The notes: a model not told the origin generated them from the sequence alone. Shown: positions 18,481-26,444, numbered from the stretch's first letter. The stretch: DNA of 64,000 bases from Silicimonas algicola (GCF_003148765.1 NZ_QGGV01000010.1:1-64000), one strand, 5' to 3'. Numbers and translations: made by a program.

Positions 18481-18500
18481 TGCGGACGAAGCGGACATTG
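18481..18500. repeat. 20-bp direct repeat, left copy
   Basis: TGCGGACGAAGCGGACATTG, identical to 19183-19202. The core AGCGGACATT is a motif I associate with dispersed intergenic elements of Rhodobacteraceae. The two copies bracket the low-GC gene that follows. Confidence 0.8.
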
Positions 18501-18539
18501 CACATTGACTAACTCTTTCATCGCTCACATCTTCGAACT

Positions 18540-19097
18540 GTGAAAAGGTTGATCATCTCAGCAGTAGCTTCAGCATACCTGATTCCGTCTGTGGGTTTCG
18601 CCGACAATGAAAAAGCACCGGAGTTTCTCAGCTTCGGGAGGCCCTTCAGTGAACAAAGCGAAAAGCTGAGTGCACGAGAACTTCAGCGATATGAGCGAGC
18701 TCTTGGTAAGTTCCAGCGTGTTGACGATTGCGTAGAAAAAACTGAAGCAACACTAGATTTCGGACTGTCACAGATGCGCTGGAATGAGCTGAATACACTT
18801 GAGAAAGTGAATTTATGTGTTTTTCGGCCGGCGGCGGAGCTCAACAGCTACGAAAGGATGCTCAAATGGTTCAATTCAAATGGGTTCAAGGCGATCTCGA
18901 CTAAACGGCCACAAAGCGTCATGAGGTTTTACCAACATGATAGTGACGGCATCTTGGTGAGCGCTACCGCACCCATAGATGGCCCAATTAGAGTGGGGCT
19001 TCTGGACCGGTTGCTGGCTCACAGCGTTTCCGTGGGTGTTACGCTTACTTCAGATGGCAAGCCTCTAGGCGTCAACACAACCATCACAAGAAAGTAG
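18540..19097 (+). CDS. hypothetical exported protein, AT-rich
   Basis: A 185-aa protein that I do not recognise. It starts at GTG and has a signal peptide (MKRLIISAVASAYLIPSVGFA, cut before DNEK). The mature part has two cysteines (DDCVEKTE and NLCVF) and no obvious domain. GC content and codon use are clearly lower than in flanking genes, and identical 20-bp repeats lie on both sides, so recent acquisition is likely. Function unknown; a periplasmic role follows from the signal peptide only. Confidence 0.7.
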   Translation: MKRLIISAVASAYLIPSVGFADNEKAPEFLSFGRPFSEQSEKLSARELQRYERALGKFQRVDDCVEKTEATLDFGLSQMRWNELNTLEKVNLCVFRPAAELNSYERMLKWFNSNGFKAISTKRPQSVMRFYQHDSDGILVSATAPIDGPIRVGLLDRLLAHSVSVGVTLTSDGKPLGVNTTITRK

Positions 19098-19123
19098 TTT
19101 CAGCACCAAGATATCGTCGGTAT

Positions 19124-19202
19124 GGGCTCAAAGCTGACGTTAGCTACGCGTACGAACGTTTCCGGGGCGCCAAGGTCGGCTGTGCGGACGAAGCGGACAT
19201 TG
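19124..19202. repeat. intergenic repeat element with right copy of the 20-bp direct repeat
   Basis: The unit begins GGGCTCAAAGCTGACG, continues through CGTACGAACGTTTC (19149-19162) and ends with TGCGGACGAAGCGGACATTG (19183-19202). The parts recur nearby: CGTACGAACGTTTC at 19386-19399 and GGGCTCAAAGCTG at 19655-19667. I recognise the GCTCAAAGCTG...AGCGGACATT type as a dispersed element in Rhodobacteraceae, from memory. Confidence 0.6.
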
Positions 19203-19252
19203 ATCAGATCAGCACTGTCTAAATACTTAGTAAATTTCTTGATCTTCATCCC

Positions 19253-19735
19253 TCAGTGAACGGTCGAAAATAATCTCGCAAACTCAATTATGGATTCGAT
19301 GTTTTCTTCCATCGCAATTGGGTCGGGTCCGTCCTTGCGCATTTCCTCGACAAAGTCGTCAATTCTGTAGGCCGTCTCATGAACTCGTACGAACGTTTCA
19401 GTTATATTTCCTAGGAAGAGACGATTATTTCCCGAAATTTTCTGATAGGCCTTGAGCAGAATGTCGCCAGCGAACTGGGTCTCACAGTAATAGATAGCGG
19501 ACAATGCAACATCTATTACGTCCTCATCCCTCGTGGCGCTGTCGATGCGCGCGATCACCTCATCTTCAGTAAGTGGCTCAGGAATTACATACTCCACTAG
19601 CTCACCATAGCAGAACTCTTCTCGTAGGGTAAGTTGATGCTTCCAGCCAGCTAAGGGCTCAAAGCTGCCCTTCGCTGCTGCGCAGAAGAAAGCGACTGCA
19701 CTCCCTTCAGCCGAGATCCCCTCCTTCACCCTCAC
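19253..19735 (-). CDS. hypothetical protein with repeat-derived N terminus, AT-rich
   Basis: A 160-aa protein, unrecognised. It is acidic and helical, with no signal peptide (VDVALSAIYYCETQFAGDIL, FVRVHETAYRIDDFVEEMRK). Residues about 23-33 (CAAAKGSFEPL) are encoded by the GGGCTCAAAGCTG repeat motif also found in the neighbouring intergenic element, so the first 30-40 codons may be repeat DNA read as protein. The real start could be an alternative codon downstream, near LTLREEF. Low GC suggests acquisition. The acidic helical character would suit an immunity-type protein, but I have no motif to support that. Confidence 0.6.
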   Translation of the reverse strand: MRVKEGISAEGSAVAFFCAAAKGSFEPLAGWKHQLTLREEFCYGELVEYVIPEPLTEDEVIARIDSATRDEDVIDVALSAIYYCETQFAGDILLKAYQKISGNNRLFLGNITETFVRVHETAYRIDDFVEEMRKDGPDPIAMEENIESIIEFARLFSTVH

Positions 19736-19797
19736 TCAGTCGCCCCTAACAAACCCCACCGCCCGCTTCATCCCATCCCGCGAACCCGCTCCATCCA

Positions 19798-19830
19798 CCG
19801 ACGCAATACCGACGTGATACCGACGCGATA
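19798..19830. repeat. three tandem 11-bp units, locus 1
   Basis: CCGACGCAATA, CCGACGTGATA and CCGACGCGATA in tandem. Read on the minus strand the order is TATCGCGTCGG, TATCACGTCGG, TATTGCGTCGG. The same three variants occur in rotated order at 56267-56299. The array lies in the 174-bp space downstream of the RluA gene. Confidence 0.85.
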
Positions 19831-19909
19831 CCGAAGGTCCCGGGAGCGCCATTTCCCTTCATTTGCTGGCATTAACGTATGTCCCCGACGCAGCCGCACC
19901 GGCGTTGCG

Positions 19910-20557
19910 TCAGAACGGTACCTGCGACCGGAACGTCATCCCCACGCCCCCGTCCGGATGGCGGAACTTCAGGCTCTCGGAATGCAGCATCAGCCGTGGG
20001 AAGTCCCTCACCCAACCCTCGGCATAGAAGGGATCGCCCAGGATCGGATGACCGAGCGTCAGCATGTGGACCCGCAGCTGGTGCGACCGCCCAGTCTTGG
20101 GGAAAAGCCTGACACGCGTCTCGTTCTCGCCCACCTTCAGGACCCGCCAGTCGGTCACGGCGGGACGCCCGTTCTCGTGGTCGACGTGCTGCCTCGGCCG
20201 GTTCGGCCAGTCGACCCCGATCGGCAGGTCCACCGTCCCCGTCTTCTCGGCGATGCGCCCCGCCACACGGGCCACATAGGCCTTTCTTACATGGCGTTTC
20301 TCGAACTGAAGCCCCAGGTGCCGCTGCGCGTGCGGGGTCAGCGCAAAGACCATGACGCCCGAGGTATCCCGGTCCAGACGATGCACCAGAAGCGCCGTCG
20401 GAAACACTGCCTGCGCCCGTGTCAGCAGGCAGTCCGCCAGGTGCTCGCCCTTGCCGGGCACCGACAGCAGCCCTTGCGGCTTGACCACCACAAGGACCTC
20501 GTGGTCGTGGTGCAGCACCTCCAGCGGCACGTCCGGCGGATCGTAGGCGTCGCTCAC
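19910..20557 (-). CDS. RluA-family pseudouridine synthase
   Basis: A 215-aa RNA pseudouridine synthase. The catalytic motif HRLDRDTSG carries Asp62. Other family blocks are VVVKPQGLLSVPGKG, the C-terminal TGRSHQLRVHMLTLGHPILGD and FRHPDG. It lacks an S4 domain and is at the short end, closer to RluA than to RluC/RluD, so the target may be 23S rRNA or tRNA position 32. It overlaps the GFA gene stop by 4 bp. Confidence 0.92.
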   Translation of the reverse strand: MSDAYDPPDVPLEVLHHDHEVLVVVKPQGLLSVPGKGEHLADCLLTRAQAVFPTALLVHRLDRDTSGVMVFALTPHAQRHLGLQFEKRHVRKAYVARVAGRIAEKTGTVDLPIGVDWPNRPRQHVDHENGRPAVTDWRVLKVGENETRVRLFPKTGRSHQLRVHMLTLGHPILGDPFYAEGWVRDFPRLMLHSESLKFRHPDGGVGMTFRSQVPF

Positions 20558-20922
20558 CGCTGCGGCACGCCGTCCGCGATGTCGTAGTAGTCGCCCTTGT
20601 CGGCGGTGAAGATGTGCTTCTCCAGCCGCAGCCCCGTCGGCCCGTCGATGGCGCCGAGCGCGAAGGACACGTGATCGTCAGCCTCGCCCTTCCAGAACAG
20701 GAAAGACCCGCAGGTCGGACAGAACCCCCGCCGCGCCTTCTCCGACGCGCGGAACCACCGAACCTCGCCCTCGACCGAAAGGTCCGCGTCCGGCACGTGA
20801 GCCGACGACCAGACGTGCCCCGACTGCTTGCGGCACTGCCCGCAATGGCAGACGGACGTCCCTTGAGGCGTGCCCCTGACGGTGAAGCGGACAGCTCCGC
20901 AAAGGCAACTGCCCCCGATCAT
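20554..20922 (-). CDS. GFA-family protein
   Basis: A 122-aa protein of the glutathione-dependent formaldehyde-activating (Gfa, Mss4-like) fold. Zinc-binding cysteines appear as GSCLCGAVRF, VCHCGQCRKQSG and GFCPTCGSFLFWKG. The family is named after Gfa but most members have no proven activity. It is coupled by 4-bp overlaps to a pseudouridine synthase and an fRMsr gene. Confidence 0.92.
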   Translation of the reverse strand: MIGGSCLCGAVRFTVRGTPQGTSVCHCGQCRKQSGHVWSSAHVPDADLSVEGEVRWFRASEKARRGFCPTCGSFLFWKGEADDHVSFALGAIDGPTGLRLEKHIFTADKGDYYDIADGVPQR

Positions 20923-21398
20923 GCCAGCCTCCCGAAGACCTGTGCCAGAAGGCGTTCCATGCCCTCCGCATCCTCGCGCGTAAAGGCGTCAGGCAGATCG
21001 CTGTCGATGTCGAAGACCGCGATCAGCGCGCCCTTGCCATCATGGACGGGCAGGACCAGTTCGGATCTGGTGGACGACGCGCAGGCGATGTGACCTGGAA
21101 AGGCGTCGACGTCGGGGACGAGTTGCACCTCGCCCGTCCGCGCACAGGCCCCGCAGACGCCCTTGTCGAAGGGAATGACGAGGCAGCCGTGCCCGCCCTG
21201 GTAGGGGCCGATCTTCAGGAGGTCGGGCGACACCACGCGATAGAATCCCGTCCAGTCGAAGCGGTCGTCGGCGTGATGCACCTCGCAGGCGACCGTCGCC
21301 ATAAGCGCGATGGCGTCATCCTCGCCCTCGGCCACCGCCGCCAGGCGTCCGGCCAACTCCCTGTAGTCCACGCGCAGCCCGCCGGCGTCTTTTGGCAT
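20919..21398 (-). CDS. msrC: free methionine-(R)-sulfoxide reductase, GAF domain
   Basis: A 159-aa single-GAF protein of the fRMsr family, which reduces free methionine-R-sulfoxide. The three conserved cysteines are present: KGVCGACARTGE holds two and GHIACASSTRSELVLPV the third. WTGFYRV and LIAVFDIDSD are further family markers. It heads a three-gene operon with the GFA and RluA genes. Confidence 0.9.
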   Translation of the reverse strand: MPKDAGGLRVDYRELAGRLAAVAEGEDDAIALMATVACEVHHADDRFDWTGFYRVVSPDLLKIGPYQGGHGCLVIPFDKGVCGACARTGEVQLVPDVDAFPGHIACASSTRSELVLPVHDGKGALIAVFDIDSDLPDAFTREDAEGMERLLAQVFGRLA

Positions 21399-21470
21399 GA
21401 GGGTCCCCGCTTACAGATTGGTAACGCCTGTCCCTTAGTGTGCCTCAACCCGCATGTGAAGGAGTTTGCG

Positions 21471-21812
21471 ATGCATATGACAGCCACCGAGATCGGCCCC
21501 GCCCTGGTCGTGGCCGTAGGCGATCGTCGCATCGACGCCGCCGTCGCCGTGCGGTTCAAGGACAAGATGCTGGAACTGACGAAGCATCCCGCGGACCGCG
21601 TCATCCTCGACCTCGGCAACGTCGACTTCCTCGATTCCAGCGGTCTTGGCGCGGTCGTGGGCTCGATGAAACAACTCGGTCGGACCCGTCACCTCGACCT
21701 CGCCGCCATGACGCCGACGGTCGAAAAGGTCTTCCGCATCACCCGCATGGACCGCGTCTTCCGCATCTTCCCCACCGTCGACGCGGCGTTGGAGGACAAG
21801 GCGGATGCCTGA
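21471..21812 (+). CDS. STAS-domain anti-sigma factor antagonist (RsbV-like)
   Basis: A 113-aa STAS protein. The phosphorylation site is in NVDFLDSSGLGAVVGS (Ser56 or Ser57). A GAAGGAG ribosome site fixes the ATG. In partner-switching systems, the unphosphorylated form binds the RsbW-type kinase and frees a sigma factor or other target. It overlaps the kinase-like gene by 8 bp. No sigma factor or PP2C phosphatase gene is adjacent. Confidence 0.92.
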   Translation: MHMTATEIGPALVVAVGDRRIDAAVAVRFKDKMLELTKHPADRVILDLGNVDFLDSSGLGAVVGSMKQLGRTRHLDLAAMTPTVEKVFRITRMDRVFRIFPTVDAALEDKADA

Positions 21813-22308
21813 CGACGCCCTGGGCCACGGCACGACGGACCTGCCGGGACAGCCCGCGTCGCAGTCGGGCATCGTCGCGGACGAGGTTTTCAAGGCCGAC
21901 TTCCGGTGGGTTCGGCGCGGGGTGCAAACCCTTATCCACACCCTCTCGACTCAGGGCATCTTGCCCGGCGACCTCGGCACTGTCGAAATCGTCGTGGCGG
22001 AAGTTCTGAACAACATCGTCGAACATGCCTACCCCGAAGGGGCGCCAGGCGAGATCCGCGTGATCGTCCGCAGGCGGTCCAGCAGCCTGATGGTCGAAAT
22101 TCGCGACCGGGGACGTCCGATGCCCAAGGGCCGCGCGCCGCTCGGCAACCATCCGATGGTCGAGTTCAACCCGAACGACGCCATGCCGGAGGGTGGCTAT
22201 GGCTGGTTTTTGATCCGCGAACTGGTGAGAGACCTCGTTTACGACCGCAAGGAGGACGAGAACATCCTGTTCTTCCGGGTCGCTCTCGGCAAACCTACGC
22301 CGACCTGA
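21805..22308 (+). CDS. RsbW-like anti-sigma factor / serine kinase (HATPase_c)
   Basis: A 167-aa GHKL-fold protein with the N box VVAEVLNNIVEHAYPEG, a G1-like VEIRDRGRPMP and a G2-like GGYGWFLIRELV. It is the usual partner of the STAS protein just upstream, which it should bind and phosphorylate. The target sigma factor is not encoded here. The ORF ends just before the GntR operator region. Confidence 0.9.
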   Translation: MPDDALGHGTTDLPGQPASQSGIVADEVFKADFRWVRRGVQTLIHTLSTQGILPGDLGTVEIVVAEVLNNIVEHAYPEGAPGEIRVIVRRRSSSLMVEIRDRGRPMPKGRAPLGNHPMVEFNPNDAMPEGGYGWFLIRELVRDLVYDRKEDENILFFRVALGKPTPT

Positions 22309-22372
22309 TGTATACATAACGCGCCGAAACGCCCCCAGAGTTGCCTCCTAACCCTACGATCCGTATACACGG
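22309..22372. promoter_or_regulatory. paired GTATAC palindromes upstream of gntR
   Basis: TGTATACA (22309-22316, within ATGTATACAT) and CCGTATACACGG (22361-22372) share the core GTATAC. The cores are 53 bp apart, about five helical turns. FCD-type GntR regulators often bind TGTATACA-like palindromes, so these are likely autoregulatory sites for the following gene. Confidence 0.6.
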
Positions 22373-22396
22373 CTCCGAGGGGGAGATTCGACAGAA

Positions 22397-23122
22397 ATGG
22401 CCGACGGCGCGACAAGGCAGTCCGAACGGGCTCTGCAGAGCCTCCGCAGCCTCGTGCTGAACGGCGACTTCGCCCCGGGCGAGCGGCTGTCCGAACCCGT
22501 CCTGTCCGAGCTCCTCGGTATCTCACGCACCCCCCTGCGGGAGGCCAAGGCCAAGCTGATGGAGGAGGGGCTTCTCGAGCCCGTCGCCGGCGGCTTCCGC
22601 GTCGCCCGCTTCTCGATGCAGGACATCTCGGATGCGATCGAGACGCGTGGCTCCCTGGAAGGCCTCGCCGCCCGACTTGCGGCCGAGCGGGGCGTATCCG
22701 ATGCCGACGCGCGCGCCTGCGCCGACATCCTCGACGCGCTTGACGGCGCACTCGCCGCCCCCGGCACCGACTTCGATGCCTACGTCCTGTGGAACTCACG
22801 CTTCCACGACTGGCTGGCGCAGGCCCCCGGCAGCCCCATCGTCGCCCGCGAGGTCGCACGTGCCGCGCGCCTCCCTCTCGCAAGTCCAAGCGCTTTCCTG
22901 CGCGGACAAGAGGACCGGCCGGAATTTTTAGCGTCGCTCGTCATCGCCCAGGATCAGCACCGCGTCATCCTGGAAGCGATCCGCGCCCGCGAAGGCGCCC
23001 GCGCCGAGGCCGCCGCCCGCGAACATGCCCGCCAGGCCCGCCGCAATCTGAAATACGCCATTGAAAGCAAGGCCGACCTCGCCCGCCGCATCCCCGGCCT
23101 GGCGCTGGTCACGGCCGACTGA
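22397..23122 (+). CDS. GntR-family regulator, FCD type
   Basis: A 241-aa regulator. The winged helix (LRSLVLNGDFAPGERLSEPV, LLGISRTPLREAKAKLMEEGLL) is followed by an all-helical FCD ligand domain (ETRGSLEGLAARLAAERG, FHDWLAQAPGSPIV, EHARQARRNL). It stands 29 bp upstream of the LigM-like demethylase and probably controls it together with the transporter. VanR of Caulobacter, a regulator of vanillate use, belongs to the same family, which fits the context but does not prove it. Confidence 0.9.
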   Translation: MADGATRQSERALQSLRSLVLNGDFAPGERLSEPVLSELLGISRTPLREAKAKLMEEGLLEPVAGGFRVARFSMQDISDAIETRGSLEGLAARLAAERGVSDADARACADILDALDGALAAPGTDFDAYVLWNSRFHDWLAQAPGSPIVAREVARAARLPLASPSAFLRGQEDRPEFLASLVIAQDQHRVILEAIRAREGARAEAAAREHARQARRNLKYAIESKADLARRIPGLALVTAD

Positions 23123-23151
23123 GAACCCGAAAGCCCCCGAGGAGGAAGCCC

Positions 23152-24549
23152 ATGCAAAGCCTGTCCACAGTGATGGAAAATCACAAGAACCCCGTCGAGA
23201 TGCTGCGCAACAGCAAGATCGGCATGTACGTCTATCCCGTCGTCACGCCCGAGTTCCGCAACTGGCGCGTCGAGCAGGAAGCCTGGCGCAAGACCGCCGT
23301 CCTCTTCGACCAGTCGCACCACATGGACGAGCTGATCGTCGAAGGCCCGGATGCCGAGAAATTCCTGTCGCACCACGGCGTCAACGCCTTCGGCAACTTC
23401 GGCCTGAACCGTGCCAAACACTTCGTACCGGTCACGCCGGCGGGTCACGTCATCGGCGACCACATCATCTTCCGCGAGCGCGAGGACAAGTTCATCCTCG
23501 TCGGCCGCGCCCCCGTCTCCAACTGGCTTCAATTCTGCGCCGCCTGGGGCAAATGGAACGTGCGGATCAAGCATGACCCCCGCTCCACCTCGCGCCCCGA
23601 GGGCGAGCGCGTGCTGCGCACCCACTACCGCTTCCAGATCCAGGGTCCCGACGCGCCCAAGGTGTTCGAGAAAATGAACGGCGGTCCGGTCCCCGACATC
23701 CCGTTCTTCCACGTCGACACCGTCAGTATCGGCTCGAAGAAGGTGCAGGCGCTCCGCCACGGCATGTCCGGCGCCCCCGGCCTCGAAGTCTGGGGCCCCT
23801 ACGACGACAAGCACTACATCCACTCGACGATCCTTCAGGCGGCCAGCGACGCCGGCGTCGATCTTGTCCAGTGCGGCAGCCGCGCCTATTCGACCAATAC
23901 GCTGGAATCCGGCTGGATTCCGTCCCCGCTCCCCGGCATCTACACCGGCGACGGGATGCTGGCCGACTACCGGGACTGGCTCGGCGCCGACAGCTACGAG
24001 GCCGCTGGCGCCATAGGCGGCAGCTTCGTGTCGGACGACATCGAGGACTATTACGTCAACCCGTTCGAGTTGGGCTACGGCTTCTACATCGGTTGGAAAA
24101 AGGACGACTTCATCGGCAAGGACGCCCTCGCCGCGATGAAGGACGCGCCCTCGAACCGCAAGAAGGTCACCTTCGAGTGGAACAAGGAAGATGTCCTCAA
24201 GGTCATCGCCTCGGCCTTCGAGGAAGGCACGCCCTACAAGTGGATCGACTTCCCGCAGCCGAACTACGCGTCGTCGACCGCCGACATGGTGATGAGCGGC
24301 GACAAGATGGTCGGCATGAGCATGTTCAACGGCTACTCGTTCAACGAACGCTGCATGCTGTCGCTCGGCGTGGTGAGCCAGGACGTTCAGGAAGGCGACG
24401 TGCTGACGCTCCGGTGGGGCGAGTCCGACGACACCGCCAAGACCTCGGCCGAGAAGCACAAGCAGGCCGAGATTCGGGTGCGCGTGTCGCCCACGCCCTA
24501 CGCGAAAGAGGCGCGCGAGAGCTACGCCGACAGTTGGCGATCGCGCTGA
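23152..24549 (+). CDS. GcvT-fold methyltransferase, LigM-like aromatic O-demethylase
   Basis: A 465-aa protein of the aminomethyltransferase/GcvT fold. Length fits tetrahydrofolate-dependent vanillate/3-O-methylgallate demethylases (LigM, about 470 aa) better than GcvT or DmdA (about 370). Residues I recall as lining the LigM pocket have counterparts at nearly the same positions: Tyr26/Tyr28, His56/His57, Arg119, Tyr246 and Trp255 (GSRAYSTNTLESGWIPSPLP). It would move an aryl methyl group to THF, yielding protocatechuate from vanillate. Neighbouring pobA, pcaIJF and fcs genes support this. Other methylated substrates, such as DMSP or betaines, are not excluded. Confidence 0.75.
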   Translation: MQSLSTVMENHKNPVEMLRNSKIGMYVYPVVTPEFRNWRVEQEAWRKTAVLFDQSHHMDELIVEGPDAEKFLSHHGVNAFGNFGLNRAKHFVPVTPAGHVIGDHIIFREREDKFILVGRAPVSNWLQFCAAWGKWNVRIKHDPRSTSRPEGERVLRTHYRFQIQGPDAPKVFEKMNGGPVPDIPFFHVDTVSIGSKKVQALRHGMSGAPGLEVWGPYDDKHYIHSTILQAASDAGVDLVQCGSRAYSTNTLESGWIPSPLPGIYTGDGMLADYRDWLGADSYEAAGAIGGSFVSDDIEDYYVNPFELGYGFYIGWKKDDFIGKDALAAMKDAPSNRKKVTFEWNKEDVLKVIASAFEEGTPYKWIDFPQPNYASSTADMVMSGDKMVGMSMFNGYSFNERCMLSLGVVSQDVQEGDVLTLRWGESDDTAKTSAEKHKQAEIRVRVSPTPYAKEARESYADSWRSR

Positions 24550-24639
24550 CCCACATCGGGCGCGCCGGGTCTTCCGGCGCGTCCTCACTTCCGGCATGGT
24601 GCCTCCGGGAGGGGCCGCCATGAGACCATCAGCGACGCG

Positions 24640-25140
24640 ATGACCGTGCTCCGCCGCGCCGCCGATGCGCTGACCCGCCTCGCCGCGACCATCGGCGCGC
24701 TGGCCCTCCTGGTCGAGGTCGGCGTGATCCTCGTCGACGTCATCGGCCGCGCCTTCGGCCATCCGCTTTTCGGCTCGCAGGACCTCGTGACCATGACGAT
24801 GGTGATCCTCGTCTTCGGCGGCATGACGCTCTGCGACCGCAATGGCGGGCACATCGCCGTCGACTTGCTCGAGCCGCGTTTCTCCCCGACGCTGAACCGG
24901 GTGATCGACGTTGCCTCCGCGATCCTCGGTGCAGTGATCTTCGTCTTCATCGCCTGGGCCGTCTGGGAAAGCGCGAAACTCAGCCAGATGCTGAACCTCT
25001 CGACGAACCTCCTTCGGCTGCCGAAGGCATGGTTCCAGTGGGCGCTGATCGCCTTCGTCCTCCTCGCCGCAGTCGGCATGGCCCTGCGCGCGGCGGAACT
25101 GGCGCTTCGCCGCCACGATGTCCGGAAAGAACCGCTGTGA
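24640..25140 (+). CDS. TRAP transporter small permease (DctQ)
   Basis: A 166-aa membrane protein with four hydrophobic segments and DctQ features (VEVGVILVDVIGRAFGHPLFGS, DRNGGHIAVDLL). It forms the membrane complex with the DctM gene, which it overlaps by GTGA. No DctP binding-protein gene is nearby. It begins 90 bp after the demethylase gene, so co-expression is likely; the substrate may be an aromatic or other carboxylate. Confidence 0.9.
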   Translation: MTVLRRAADALTRLAATIGALALLVEVGVILVDVIGRAFGHPLFGSQDLVTMTMVILVFGGMTLCDRNGGHIAVDLLEPRFSPTLNRVIDVASAILGAVIFVFIAWAVWESAKLSQMLNLSTNLLRLPKAWFQWALIAFVLLAAVGMALRAAELALRRHDVRKEPL

Positions 25141-26441
25141 GCGGGGGCGTCATCGGCACGCTCGGCATCGTCGTGCTTCTGGTCCTGCTGCTGGCCCGCG
25201 TTCCGGTGGCCTTTGCAATGTTCCTCGTGGGGTTCCTGGGCATCTGGGCGCTGAACGGCTGGAACGCGGCCATGGGGCTCCTGGGGTCCGAGACCTTCAC
25301 CCTCGCGTCCAACCCCGAGCTCGTCGTCATTCCCCTCTTCATCCTCATGGGCAACGTGGCCAGCGCATCAGGGATGAGCCGCAAGCTCTATGATGCGGCT
25401 TACGCCATGATCGGCCAGGTGCGCGGCGGCCTCGCCTCGGCCACCGTCATCGGCTGTGGCGGCTTCGCGGCGCTCTCGGGCTCGTCGGTCGCCTCGGCGC
25501 TGACCATGGGCAAGGTGTCCCTGGGCGAAATGGACCGCTTCGGGTACGACGACCGGCTGTCGACCGGCGTCATCGCGGCAGGCGGCACGCTCGGCATCCT
25601 GATCCCACCCTCGACCGGCTTCGTCATCTACGCGATCCTGACCGAGCAATCCATCGGGCGGCTGTTCCTCGCCGGCGTGCTGCCTGGCTTGCTGCTGCTG
25701 GCAGCCTTCGTCCTGACGATCACGCTGCTCTGCTGGCGTCGGCCCGAGCTTGGCCCGCCCGGACCCTCCACCACCGCAGCCGAGAAGTTGCGCTCGATCC
25801 TCGGCGCCGGACCGATCCTCGTCGTCGTCCTAGTCACCATCGGAGGCATCTATGGCGGCTTCTTCTCGCCGGTCGAGGCGGCGGGCGTCGGCGCAGGCAT
25901 GGTCGTCGTCTATGGTTTCGCCACCGGCACACTAGGTCTTCAAGCCTTCTGGCAGGCATCACGCGAAAGCATCGTCACCACCGCGACGGTCATGCTGATC
26001 CTGATCGCCGCCCACGTCCTCAATCCCTTCATCGCGCTGTCGCAAATCCCCGCCTCGGTCGGAGCCTTCCTGACCGCCCTCGACCTGCCCCCGACGGCGA
26101 CGCTTCTGCTGATCCTCGCCGTCTACATGGTGCTCGGCTGTTTCCTCGAAGGCTTCGCGATGCTGGTGCTGACCCTTCCGATCTTCTTCCCGGTCATCCT
26201 GCAACTGGGAATCGACCCGATCTGGTTCGGCGTCCTTGTCGTCCTGACGCTGGAAATGGGGCTGATCTCGCCGCCCGTCGGCCTGAACGTGTTCATCGTG
26301 AAGTCGGTCGCCCCCCAGGTGCCCCTGGGCCGCATCTTCCGCGGCGTCCTGCCGTTCTGGTTCGCCATGCTGGTGACGCTGGCGATCCTCGTGGCCTTCC
26401 CGGCGATCTCGCTGATCTTGCCGACGACGATGTTCGGCTGA
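25137..26441 (+). CDS. TRAP transporter large permease (DctM)
   Basis: A 434-aa membrane protein with about twelve hydrophobic segments. DctM signatures are [45 protein letters not shown] and [20 protein letters not shown]. It starts at GTG overlapping the DctQ stop; a longer frame upstream is out of frame with DctQ and not real. It ends 3 bp from the convergent pcaF stop, with no terminator visible between them. Confidence 0.93.
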   Translation: MSGGVIGTLGIVVLLVLLLARVPVAFAMFLVGFLGIWALNGWNAAMGLLGSETFTLASNPELVVIPLFILMGNVASASGMSRKLYDAAYAMIGQVRGGLASATVIGCGGFAALSGSSVASALTMGKVSLGEMDRFGYDDRLSTGVIAAGGTLGILIPPSTGFVIYAILTEQSIGRLFLAGVLPGLLLLAAFVLTITLLCWRRPELGPPGPSTTAAEKLRSILGAGPILVVVLVTIGGIYGGFFSPVEAAGVGAGMVVVYGFATGTLGLQAFWQASRESIVTTATVMLILIAAHVLNPFIALSQIPASVGAFLTALDLPPTATLLLILAVYMVLGCFLEGFAMLVLTLPIFFPVILQLGIDPIWFGVLVVLTLEMGLISPPVGLNVFIVKSVAPQVPLGRIFRGVLPFWFAMLVTLAILVAFPAISLILPTTMFG

Positions 26442-26444
26442 GGT

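Noticed and set aside
22309-22316. TGTATACA as a -10 promoter element only
   Set aside because: A second copy of the GTATAC core with helical spacing makes an operator a better reading, though overlap with a promoter is possible.
22954-25116. 720-aa minus-strand open frame across gntR, the demethylase and dctQ
   Set aside because: It spans three clear plus-strand genes and reads as low-complexity Val/Asp/His/Arg sequence; an artefact of codon bias.
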